Positions 30,353-43,303 of a stretch of DNA of 64,000 bases are shown here, piece by piece (within the stretch, counting starts at the first letter, position 1; every line of letters starts with the position of its first letter). Below the pieces are notes generated by a model. That model was not told the DNA's origin. It did not search any database and saw only the letters and a list, made by a program, of their open reading frames with translations. A program made the position numbers and the translations under genes. This DNA is from Gorsachius magnificus (lineage: Eukaryota; Chordata; Aves; Pelecaniformes; Ardeidae): positions 8,679,821-8,743,820 of the forward strand of contig CM067081.1 in assembly GCA_034008185.1 (NCBI GenBank), given 5' to 3'.

Positions 30353-31385
30353 GATAAGGCAAAAGAGGGAAAAAGATCACAATATGCACTTTTCTTCATA
30401 GAGGACTTTGTAACTTCACTCTAAAGCAAAAACGACTCTCAATCACAGTTTCGAAGCTGGTGGGCTGGTGGAAGCATTTCTTAAGATAATGGTGACTCTC
30501 TCTATTAATGACATCGAAGAATGAAAATTCCTCCTTCCCTCTTTTCATGTCTCAGAAAGTTGCAAGCCCTGCTCTGTCGTATTTCATTCCTTCCCCCCAC
30601 CAAATTTCTGATGAGGGTGAAGGATCCCCAGGCTTTGAAAAGCAAACACTGCCAAGTCCCACGTTCCTTAGTACCTGGGATGACCCGTCCCTTGCTTGAA
30701 GCTACAATTATGTCACCAGTGCTGCCAAACATAAGCAAACCCGTCTTCCCCATGCCTTCAGCAGCTTGCTCCCGCTTCTGCACATCCCTTTCACCACGTC
30801 AGCTGGCGGTGAACTGGACTATCTGGATTACCGCTAGTCTGGCCCAAAAAAGACTTGAAACTGCCCCACGTTTATTCCTGAGCCAGATCATTGCACAGAT
30901 GGATGGGCATCTGTGCAGGTACAAGGGTGGTGGAAAGGAGGAAGGAATAACCAGGGATGGATCGCAGGAACACAGGCTGCAAAGCTCTGTGTTTCAGCCA
31001 TTGGAGCTGAAGCTGTACAACTCTGCAAGAAATCTCCCTTAAGTCTGGGCCACCCTTAAGCATCAGGAATTACACCTATACATGATTCAAACCTTGTCAC
31101 TTTGGGACACTATTTCCAGCAATATACTTTGGCCTTGACAACGTGAATACATCTGGGTCCCCTCACAATCGTTCCAGAACTTGTGAAGACAAAGGTGGCA
31201 GCAGATTTTTGGTAACAAAACTACAACCACAAGACTGTGAGACACAATCTGTGGAGGAGCACGACCTGGGAAGCCCCCAAGAAGTGAGCATATTTGCATC
31301 TTATTCTCCTCCTGAGGTACCAGCTACTGGCCACTGCTGCAGACAGGATCTGTGGCTAGGAAGACCAATCTTTGGGCATAGCTGT

Positions 31386-31618
31386 TCCAGGGCAGGTTTA
31401 GGTTGGACATTAGGAAAAATTTTTTCAATGAAAGGGTTGTTAAGCATTGGAATGGTCTTCCCAGGGAAGTGGTCAAGTCCTCATCCCTGGAGGTATTTAA
31501 AAGCCGGGCAGACGAGGTGCTTAGGGACATGGTTTAGTGGTGGGATGGCAGGGTTAGGTTAACGGTTGGACTTGATGATCTTAAAGGTCTTTTCCAACCT
31601 AAATGATTCTATGATTCT
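31386..31618 (+). mobile_element. CR1 LINE 3'-end fragment
   Basis: A plus-strand CR1 of 233 bp from TCCAGGGCAGGTTTAGGTTG to two ATTCTATG-type octamers. It is closely similar to 22678-22845 over the shared part (GATGGCAGGGTTAGGTTAAC), which suggests the same subfamily and similar age. It lies antisense to ME3. Confidence 0.95.
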
Positions 31619-33950
31619 CCTGGGACATAGTTGCTCTTCTCTTGTGCTTATTTAACATGGTCTGATCACAGAAGACAGAGATTTTGACAGGGCCCTTATC
31701 ACAACTGTGACAGAGGTGAAATTGCTTGGTACTTCAACCTGTACTTAATGGATTACACAATAATTTCTATTTTTTTATTTTAAAAATACAAAATATAAAA
31801 TGACACTGTACTTTGGCCTGAAGATTTTAATACTTATTGCGTGACTTTGCATAAACAAATATTGGTAACTCGGCAGGGAGCTGTCTGGAAAACAAGATAG
31901 GAAAAATGTGATTCAGCTTAGACACCTTCCAGCAAAAACTCCAGAGCTCTTAGGGGACAGTGCTAGAATGCCGTTTTCAATAATTGGATGGTTCCACCTC
32001 TTTTCCAGCTGTTCTAAAAACCTGAGTTTTCAGCACATAGGAAAAACTCTGAGGACACAGAAAAAAAAAAAAGCTTGCTTGGAGAATTTAAAGTGATTCC
32101 TGAAGAGAAAGGCAGTAGGAGTTTGGGGAAGAGATAGGACCCTGCTGGGGCACAGGAGCTCTGCCTGGCCCACCAGCAGAAGCAGGGAGACTATGGGCAT
32201 CAGAGATGAGCATGCCAAGAGCTGCACGTTTGCAAGTCTTTTTTTCCCAGTAGCTCTTTTCTACTGGCAAACAGAGAAAAACTCTGTTTTAAGACCGCTG
32301 GTTGTGTAGGCTTTCGAAAGGAAAGAACAGCAGATGTCTGATCCCATTTGGAGCAGATAAATCTTCTGGCAGAGTGGATGCTGGAGCCCTGAACTGGGAG
32401 GAGAACTCTGGACACCAGCCCCGTAGAAGTGTGGGTGAAAACTCCATCCTTAAGAATTTGTACATAGAGACCAGGAAAGGTAAAAGAGGCGTTGAGCCCT
32501 GCAATTACGACAGCAGTGTCTGGCAAACAAAATCTGCAGCCATGCGAACACTAATAAATGCATTCTGATGAGAGAAGCCCTGCTGGACCTCCTAGGACTA
32601 TTTTCAGATACTCTTGTACAAGAGTTGCTTTGTAAGCAAGTTTTACTCGTGCTTTAATCTTTCCAGGCTCAACCTTCAAATATAAAGCCAAGCACTAATG
32701 GGGCTGAGAAAGATCTCAACACAGGGAAGAAGTTTATTGTGTCCACAGGTCACTAATTGCTGCTGCTGTGGCCGCAGAAAGACAGCATAATATTCTGTAG
32801 GCTTCCCTCCGCACCATAAGCTGTGCTATATGTGCACGTCCATCCCTGTTGGAGCAGCATGTGGTTTAAAACGGAGATGTCTCATCTCCCCTGCCTATCA
32901 ACAGCAATAAGTGTGACAGTTTGGATGAAAAGGTAATTGCTGCAGCGAACATCCAAACCAGCTCCCTGTTGCCCAAAAAGTTGGGCTGGGAGGTGCGGCA
33001 CTCCAGAGGACAGGTTTAGAAAGACTTTCATTCACTGGAGAGATGACCCAAACCCAACAGGACAGAGTTCACAGCAGGACACGCAGCAAGGAGAAATGCT
33101 AAGTGCAATTATAGAGTGGCACATATCTGGTGGGGTAATCGTGCTAAAGAAAAGATTCAGAGGGAGAAGATGACAAAGCGAATTACAGCAACCAGACCAC
33201 TCAGATAATGCCACCAAAGGCGAGGGCACACTGGGATATGTTAGCAAAAGCTAAATGCTAACTACTCCGGTCCCCTCGGCACTGCCAGTCCTCCATGGCG
33301 AAGTGGTGCTCACTCTTCCGTGGTTCACTTCAGGAGAACTGTGGCCACACAGGAGACTCCAGAGTGGGACAACCTGGACAGAACAGCAAAAACTACAGGC
33401 AAGAAAACCACAAGGCTGAGCATGATCACAGTCTTCTACCCTGAAATGGTTCCTGTAGGGAGGATGACATTGGCAAGGAACACTTAGGTTACGTACTAGG
33501 GGAAAGCCACTTTCTACTTATATGAGAGTTAAGTACTGGAATACTGGGCTATGTAGGGCAGCTTCCTTGCAGATTTAAAATAAAACGTAATCAGTTAATG
33601 AACAAGATTATATGAAAAGGCTTCCACTGTCAGCAAAGCAAAACTGAATGGCTTGGACATCCTCTCCAGTTCCAGGTGCTGCACTCTCCCTAAAACAGCA
33701 ATGAAACATATTTACGTGGGCATCATTTTGTTTGAAAAGCCTTCTGATACAAATACTACAATTAGGTTAGAAGAATCACCTTTTCAGACTGTCAGTGCAG
33801 CTTAGGATAACAAACATGGGAAGAGCTAGCAATACAAACTTAGATCTTAATTCCTCAGCTCCCCAAATCTGCAGATCCCAATGATTTTAGCAGAAAGTGC
33901 TGGCATCCTACCCTGAACTAAGTGTATTACAGGCCAGCTTGTGATATACA

Positions 33951-34139
33951 TCGAATCACAGAATCATTCAGGTTGGAAAAGACCCTTAAGATCACTGAGT
34001 CCAACCATAAACCTGGCACTGCCATTCCACCACTAAACCATGTCCGTAAGTGCTACATCTACCTGTCTTTGAAATGCCTCCAGGGATGGGGATTCCACCA
34101 CTTCCCTGGGCATCCCGTTCCAGTGCTTGACAACCCTTA
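33951..34139 (-). mobile_element. CR1 LINE 3'-end fragment
   Basis: A minus-strand CR1 of about 189 bp. The tail reads TCGAATCACAGAATCATTCA on the plus strand, followed by GGTTGGAAAAGACCCTTAAG. It ends abruptly at GTGCTTGACAACCCTTAT and has no CR1 beyond that point. It lies in the same sense as ME3, about 1.9 kb from the catalytic-Tyr exon on that exon's transcript-downstream side. Confidence 0.93.
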
Positions 34140-35187
34140 TATAAATAATATGCTCCAGGAGAGAAAATATATACTGCAAGACAATACGAGTCAGATCTAC
34201 AAAAAAAGCACATATAAATACTTCTCATTTTAATCTCTTCACTTTTCATCATATAATAGCTCTTTTCTTTATGGAACAAACCCATTCTTTCGCTAAAACA
34301 ACCTTGATTAAAACCAAACCTGGGGTAAGCTGAAATTCACTCTACATCTTCAAAAAAGCAAACTCCTGGTCATAGGAAATTCGGTGTACTAAGGGCATGA
34401 TAGTTTGCCCTTTCCTGTGGAAGCCATGGGCTGGAATCAGAACAGCTCCAAGCCCAAGTCAACAGCGAAAATGTCAGACTATGAGAACAGATGTTCTCAC
34501 CACATTGGTAAAATACTGTGTTTAAAATGTGATAAAGAAGTGAGTTACAGGAAGGGGAATTCTCCAACAGCAACAACTGCAGAAAGAGTCCAGTATATGG
34601 GAAGATACCCCTGCATTCCTGAGGATAACAACAGGGATGGAAAATAAAAGAGGCAAAGCTCCCAAATTTGAGCTTCTTGCAAGGTAAAGGCAGACTGAAG
34701 GTGGAGATACAGCGGCTCTGCAGCAGGAATTGCCTGCTGTGAGTTGTGATTAGCTGATAACCAGCAGCGTGCTCTTCCCCGCCTGACAGTGCTCACAGCT
34801 CAACACCTGGGGACAGTTTGGGCTCTCTTATCTCTCCTACCTTGTCCCCTCCCCTTGTGCACAGAGCAATTCCTTCTCTGGCTTCCTCATAGACACTGAG
34901 GAGGAGAAGGAGGGGATATGATCAAGGCTTGACTAGATGAATGACTTCACCATAGCCCAGCAGATCCAGAAGTTGGGTATCAGGGAACAGAACACAATTA
35001 CCTGGGATAGACACAAGCCCAAAAGCAATCCTGAGGAGCAGCTCATGTGAAAAAATACAGTGGCTTTACTACAAATTTTGATGACAAGCAGGATTCAAGC
35101 ACGTTTGCCAAGATAATCTTATCCATAATATGTTATTCATTATCTGTCTACCCAGCCTCTACATCTTCAAGGCCTGCCTCAGGGTCC

Positions 35188-35245
35188 CCCTGTGACCTTG
35201 AGTCAGTCACTAGAACTTGCCTACGTTTCCTCACCTATCACGCTA
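35188..35245 (+). repeat. MIR-type SINE remnant
   Basis: CTGTGACCTTGAGTCAGTCA and then ACTTGCCTACGTTTCCTCAC follow the MIR core order 'tgaccttgggcaagtcac ... ctcagtttcctcatctgt'. A loose AATGCTTTTAAAATAGTATTATT lies just downstream (about 35280-35310) and may belong to the same copy. The element is old and diverged. Confidence 0.5.
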
Positions 35246-36039
35246 CTCTCAGCTGAAACTGCAGTTAAATCGCACGCTTGTGAAATGCTTTTAAAATAGT
35301 ATTATTCCATTCCTGCACTTTGCGTATTTCTACAGCAAAAGCTGAAGTGTTTTTCTGCCTACTGGTACATTTCGAGGACAAAAACCCACAAAGCTTGCAA
35401 AGAGAACTGAATGTTACCATTGAATTTTCAGGCTAGGACTAAAATGTATTTCAGAATGCTAATGAGGGCTCTATCTAAAGATTAATCATTAAGAAGAATG
35501 ATGCAGAACAGGGCCTTCCACCACGGTACACTGTGTTTAATGTTGCATGAATTTACAGAGTCGCTGTTGTGAGCAGCGAGGAAGGCACTGATGCAGAGCA
35601 TCACCTCCTCAGAAAATGATTCTTGTGGGGTGGTTTGTGGAAGTGCACACAAAAGTTCAAAATCAGCACAACACATCCAAACTCCAGCAATTACTCAAAG
35701 GCCAGCACTGCAGAAGGCACTCAGTGCTCCTGAGACAGCAGATGGGGAGGGGTGCAGCCATAAGTTCAGCGAGCCGTTTGGGGCTGGGTTGCACAGACTG
35801 TACAGTACTGTTTGAGAACAAAACCACTCTGTTCGCTGTTTATAGGAAGAAGGCAGAGCTAGTCTTGACTCCCCAGCTCATCATCAAATGTACACACACG
35901 AAGCTGCTTGCTGGTCCATCTTTGATGAGAGAACAAGTTTTAGGTGTTTCGGGCCACCCACCTAAAGATGGGCTGTCGATACAAAAGAAACATTCACATG
36001 AAATTAAAAAAAAAGGGGCAAGAACAGCCTCTTCACTCA

Positions 36040-37713
<1,674 letters not shown>

Positions 37714-37847
37714 TTGTCTAGATCATTAGATTTGTTCTCGTAGTTTTTCATAACACGAAGAACTTGAACGTCTTGACTCAAGAAGCAAGGAGGAAGGAGG
37801 CCGTGAATTCCCAGCTGCAGCCTCTCTTCAAGTGTAAAAGCCATTCC
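37714..37847 (-). CDS. ME3: ME3 exon: start of the malic enzyme domain
   Basis: This is the first ME3 exon visible in transcript order. It begins with Gly-Met after a CCCAG acceptor and reads GMAFTLEERLQLGIHGLLPP and then CFLSQDVQVLRVM, ending ...NDLD plus two bases of a Lys codon before a GTATGT donor. It is 134 bp, starting in phase 0 and ending in phase 2. In the family this helical segment opens the N-terminal malic domain and contributes to the dimer interface. The preceding exon, which should carry the mitochondrial targeting peptide and a motif like RGYDVTRNPHLNK, was looked for up to 64000 and not found. The internal Met at codon 2 is conserved and is not the start codon. The insert-like NYENKSNDLD differs from human but keeps the length. 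Confidence 0.95.
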
Positions 37848-38392
37848 CTGGGAAGAAAAGAGGAAGGCATGTTCAAATGGCATGATATGCACTACTAGAC
37901 AGGATATCCAAGAGGAAAGCAAGCAAGTGCATGCAGCCCCCGAGGCCCTGGAGGCATCCTTGGCTGCAGGGAGCGCGGGGTGCGGACCCCCAGACCCTAC
38001 AGCTTCTGGATTAGCAGTCCCCTGCATCAGCAAGGCTTTGATGAGTCACAGTCTTCTGCTATTTGCATTTGGTTGGTCTCTATAGTGTATAAAACCTTAC
38101 AGTGCAGACATCCTTGGGGTTTCTTTCACTTTATGCTCTTACATTACTTATTTAGCTCATGCCTACAAGTTTCAATGCCCTTCCTGAAAGCCCAGCCCTC
38201 ACAGCCCTTTACAAATCACACACGAGGTTTAGAATTGGATACTGATACGGAACTCATCAACTCATCATAGCATACCCAACTCACCAACTTCAGTTACCTT
38301 CTAGTTTTCCACCAGACACAATGTGTATTAATGGCATATTAGCAGCACAGAAGGCAGACTTGACATGTAGGACGCTTTCTTGGTGTCAAACC

Positions 38393-38403
38393 TTTTTTTT
38401 TTT
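38393..38403. repeat. T11 homopolymer run
   Basis: Eleven T residues followed by ATTATTC in the upstream ME3 intron. This is simple low-complexity sequence with no element beside it that I recognise. Confidence 0.85.
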
Positions 38404-39390
38404 ATTATTCAAGGAGCACACAGAGTGGCACAAGTCTTATTAAGTAGGCTGACACCGGCTCACAGCTGAAGCTCGAATGCTAGCTGGCGAGGGATATCCC
38501 TGCTCTTACGGGACAATTTCATCCTTCCTAGGCAAAGCCTGAGCACGTCCCACTCCCGTGCATGCAGCGTCTGATGCTCCAGACGGCCAGCAGCAGCCTT
38601 GCACCGGACTCAGCTCGATGAACAGCAACTGTAAATGCATTCTGCAGTCTAGGAAGAAGATTATAAAAGGGCTTAGTCCTTAATTAATGGGATTTCTGCT
38701 ATGCTGATAGCAGATTAGACAGCAGGATAGAAGGAAACATTTTCAGAAGCGTCTAAGGAGCTTAAATCCTAATGAAAACTTCACCCATAACTAACCAACT
38801 GATTCATATCTTGATGAACAGCTGGCAGAAAAATATTCAAAATCAGTAATTATTAGACTACGTCTACTCAAGCAAACTGACAAATCCTTGAAAAAAATCT
38901 TAATGAGCAGCTTTATGACTGCATAAACTGTTAAACTGCTATTTTCTTCCATGGATTTCATGTTTTTCTATGACAAACAACAGTTATTAATGTTGCACAA
39001 GAAAAAACTGAGGACATCTCTGGATGAACTTGGTTTTGGCAGCCTTCCCTCACCTCCTGTGGCTTGTTCCTGTCCCCGTGCCATCCCAGCAGTTGTGCCA
39101 GCACAAGCATGCGTGCCGTCACATGGCAAGAGGAAGTACCTGGATTAAAAATAACCAGGTCATCTGAGCTCGGAGCAGCTCCCCTGGCTGATGCTACACC
39201 ATAGATGGCTCTACAGACACTGGCAAACCTGGGCACGGCTGCTGGGGACACACAGATGTGGGAATGGAGCGTTGGCAGAGCCGCTCCCAGTAAGTGGCAC
39301 GGCTGCTGGTGAAAACATTTGGTCATTACTCTTTTATTACTAAATTGTGCACTAGCACAAATTAAAAAAAAAAAAGTCTTTATATATTTT

Positions 39391-39990
39391 ATAGAATCAT
39401 AGAATGTTTTGGGTTGGAAGGGACCCCTAGAGGTCATCTAGTCCAACCCCCCTGCAGTGAGCAGGGACACTGCTAACTAGATCAGGTTGCTCAGAGCCTC
39501 ATCCAACCTGGCCTTGAATGTTTCCAGGGATGGGGCCTCCACCACCTCTCTGGGCAACCTGTTCCAGTGTTTCACCACCCTCGTTGTAAAGAATTTCCTC
39601 CTTATATCCAGTCTAAACCTGCCCTGGTTTAGTTTAAAACCATCCCCCCTTGTCCTCTCACAGCTGGCCCTACTAAAAAGATTTTCCCCATCTTTCCTAT
39701 AGGCCCCCTTTAGGTACTGAAAGGCCGTAATCAGGTCTCCCCGCAGCCTTCTCTTCTCCAGGCTGAACAAGTCCAACTCCCTCAGCCTGTCCTCATAGGA
39801 GAGGTGCTCCAGCCCTCAGATCATTTTAGTAGCCCTCCTCTGGACCCGCTCCAACAGTTCCATGTCCTTCTTGTGCTGAGGGCTCCAGAGCTGGACGCAG
39901 TGCTCCCAGTGGGGTCTCACCAGAGCAGAGTAGAGGGGCAGAACCCCCTCCCTTGACCTGCTGGCCACGCTTCTCTTGATGCAGCCAAGA
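39391..39990 (-). mobile_element. CR1 LINE 3' fragment, second subtype, about 600 bp
   Basis: The longest CR1 piece in the window. On the plus strand it opens with ATAGAATCATAGAATGTTTT and GGTTGGAAGGGACCCCTAGA. On the minus strand the ORF2 end reads [20 protein letters not shown], then [20 protein letters not shown], then [14 protein letters not shown] stop (TGA, at 39817-39819 on the minus strand) interrupts the frame upstream of MDLFSLEK, although recognisable CR1 text continues to CTGGCCACGC near 39970. The EALSNLI terminus separates this subtype from the EVLRDMV type. It lies in the same sense as ME3 and about 1.5 kb upstream, in transcript sense, of the first visible exon. Confidence 0.95.
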
Positions 39991-41084
39991 AAAGATGTTC
40001 AGGACATCTGAGAAGAAAACGATCTTTAACCCACAAGAATTTTCATATTTTTTTTCTGCTCTGTATCAGGATAGAGCCAAGTATTTTCCAAATCTTTTAT
40101 GCAAGAACATGGCAGAGAGAAATCATTCCTCTTCCAGCCAGCAGACGGGGAGTCAGCAGTTGCTCGGGAGGCAGGAGGTCAAAATTTTGCTGTCAAACCC
40201 AGAAACGGTGTCAAGGTCTCTGCAGTCACTGGTGAATGTTGTACCCAGGACACGGCTGGTTCTGCTGAAGTGCCTGACTTTTCTGACCCAAATTTCATTA
40301 CCAGACCTGAGAAGCCTTCCCCCAAATGTGTTTTACAGCAGAACTGGTACATTCCCACAAGATAAAGTTTGAGTTTCTGTAAGTCATCGTTTCTGAATTT
40401 AAAAAGAATCCAACACGTTCTCATCAGAAAACTTGCAACCATTGGTATTCTCCAGACTGGAGACTTCTGAAATACTGGACTAAGATCAACACTGGACATA
40501 AGCTCTACGTCAGTATTTGGTTTTACACTGACAATATGGTATCATGTCAGGGCAAATACAGCTACTGAGAATGTCAAAGTTTATCTGCAATGAATGGAAA
40601 AAAAAAGATGCCATGTCAAACCATTTACTTCCTGTGACCGTGGAACACGCAGGACAGATAAGGGGAGAGACAGAAGTATTTGGCACTAAATACTCCGCTT
40701 GCTTGTGTAGAGAGAGTCACATCAGAGGCTGGCTGCTCAGGGTCACAGACCCAAGTCCCACTCATCCCCCGGAACACAAATGAAGCTCAGCCAAAAAAGT
40801 AAACCAGTAGTAGTTACTCTTCTAAATGAGAAAGGGATAGAAAAGGCAGGAATGCAGTATCCTAGGCATTGCTTCCCCCAGACACTAAAAATATTCTTGA
40901 GGCATTTTTTCATTAGGAAAAAAAGGCCTTTCAGTTATTTGCCACCCACTAAAATAGTGAAAAGTTTCAATATTTCATCAAATGCTCACACACCCAATAC
41001 AAGAAAAAAAAAATCTGTATTTCAGCTCATTTCTATTCAAAATAATACCATGATGCCTTACAGAAACAGCATGCCCACTAATAG

Positions 41085-41105
41085 CCCCCCCCCCCTTTTT
41101 TTTTT
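41085..41105. repeat. C11T10 pyrimidine tract
   Basis: Eleven C residues followed immediately by ten T residues. The two homopolymers meet without interruption. On the ME3 strand it is A10G11. Confidence 0.92.
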
Positions 41106-42709
41106 GTTTCCAGTGGGTTGGGCTCTGCCTAAATGACATCTCCTACAACCCAGCACGGCCAGGAGCATCCAGTGTGATGGAATTACAGCTGCTGTGAAGG
41201 TGAAGCACTTGTATTTGGGTGCTTCTGGGCCTTTTTTTATCCCCTTGTGGGAGGAACTCACCAGGCTGAAAAATGTTCAGCAGTGTGCTGGGAAACCTCT
41301 GGAAGTGCTACTGGGAATTAATATAATAATAACTGAGATTGAATAGGGTCAAAAGGGAGTGTGGGGCTGTAGAGTGGTTCATCTGCATGGCTTGGGCTGG
41401 GAGGGAGGTTCGTGCACACCTTGGGCACAGCTCTGCTCGGTGCTTATTTCTGGCTGGTTTTTATGTCTGCATAGCGCCTGGAGTCGTGTCTCCTCCAGTG
41501 CTGACCCAATATTTCAAGACACCAAAGCTCAAGACTCTGAACTTGAATCTGAAGCATTTTGGAGATTGGTGCACATGAATGCATGTTTTTTGGATTGTTT
41601 TTGGAGCAGATCAAACTGTCTAAACACACACACAGTTGTGCTGTTAACGGCCCACGGGTAAGCATGATCATACTAACGTATGGCATCGCTAGCTCACCGC
41701 ACGTTTGCATCTACTGCATCTGAATGATCTGTACCAGTGTAAGCATCTTCATCATGGAGTGACTGCAACCACATGTGATGAGGAAGTTGCTGCCTTCACA
41801 ACCAGTTAAATCTCCAAACCACTTTTAAGTACAGAGCTGGTCCATCGTAGAGTCGCTCTGTGGCAGGTTCGGGAGCAGAGTGGAAATTGCCTGCCCTAAC
41901 TTTGAAGGCTGCTTTCTGAAGTTTCTCAGAAGGTCTAGGAGTAGGACCCCTGGGTGAAGTGGTTATATTCACTGAAACAGCACAGCGTGAAATGAATTTG
42001 GAAACACATTCTGCCCCAGATCAAAAGCTGGAATTCACCGAGGTATTGCTATGTTTAAGATTAAAGCTTTTAGGGTTGGATTTTTTTTTTTAAGACTGCC
42101 TGAAAGCCATATTGTACCACTCTTTTTCTGGTCTTGAAAGGTCTGATGATTAGATGGTGAACCACAGCCCTGCAGAGCTAAAGCCAGGTGCTCCGATTCA
42201 TCTTTAAATGTGTGGGAAATGAGTTGTCATGGAGAGGGCAAATGCTATGTCACTACCCGAAAACAAAGGCAAAAATATCAGCTGCCCGCAAGGCTTCACG
42301 CTACGTAGGGGCTAAGCAAGGGGGTTTGTGCTCAAAGGGCTTGCTGCAAACAACCCCAAATGCTTCTGTTTTCTTATCGCTGACAGCACCAAGTCTGCTA
42401 TGTGGCACCTCCTTCTTTGGTTAAACCATGACACAGCTCAAGCCCATAAAAGCCACTTATTTCAGAACCTGAAGGGTGAAGCCAACTCACAGATAATGAT
42501 CAGTGTTATCATGGCCTCCACTCTCTGGCAGTGAGAAGGGGGTGTTTCACTCAGGGATGAATACAAGCAGGAGGGATACTACCATGGCTTAGCCTTATAA
42601 TTTACTCACTATAGATCATAATTCTGTAGATGGGAACAAAGAGACAAAATGGTAGTTCCTGGGGTATTGGGAAACTGTTGTTAAGGCAGTTGGGGTTTAA
42701 TCAAGGGAC

Positions 42710-43303
42710 GGATCAGGAATAGTGTGGCCAGCAGGAGCAGGGCAGTGATCGTGCCCCTGTACTCGGTGCTGGTGAGGCTGCCCCTCGAATACTGTGTTCA
42801 GTTTTGGGCCCCTCACTACAGGAAAAGATGTTGCATTGCTGGAACATGTCCAGAGGAGAGCAACCAAGCTGGTGAGGGGTCTGGAGCACAAGGCTGATGG
42901 GGAGCGGCTGAGGGAACTGGGGTTGTTCAGCCTGGAGAAGAGGAGGCTGAGGGGAGACCTTATCGCCCTCTACAGCTGCCTGACGGAGGGGGTGGTGAGG
43001 TGGGGGTCGGCCTCTTCTCCCTGGAAATGGATGATAGGACAAGGGGAAATGGTCTGAAGTTGCACCAGGGCAGGTTTAGGTTAGACATTAGGAAAAATTT
43101 CTTCATAGAAAGAGTTGTCAAGCACTGGAAGGGGCTGCCCAGGGAAGTGGTGGAGTCCCCATCCCTGGGGGTATTTAAAAGCTGGTCAGACGAGGTGCTT
43201 AGGGACATGGTTTAGTGGTGGGATGGCCGGGTTAGGTTAATGGTTGGACTTGATGATCTTAAAGGTCTTTTCCAACCTAAATGATTCTATGATTCTATTC
43301 TAT
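42710..43303 (+). mobile_element. CR1 LINE 3' fragment, about 590 bp
   Basis: A plus-strand CR1 from about GGATCAGGAATAGTGTGGCC to the ATTCTATG octamers and TATTCTATCC. It matches the 24449-24994 copy closely in opposite orientation. The ORF2 end ([20 protein letters not shown], then [20 protein letters not shown]) is broken: after SCLTEGVVR the frame shifts, because the preserved tail ([20 protein letters not shown] to EVLRDMV) lies in another frame from 43000. It lies antisense to ME3. Confidence 0.95.

Noticed and set aside
30521..31042. 173-codon open frame on the plus strand, seemingly proline- and leucine-rich
   Set aside because: Three overlapping frames on both strands are open here, there is no splice context in the ME3 sense, and it has no family resemblance.
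38958..39437. 159-codon open frame on the minus strand near the first visible ME3 exon
   Set aside because: Its first codons are CR1 3' UTR and the rest is unrecognised. It does not contain the expected ME3 N-terminal motif, so it is not the missing exon.
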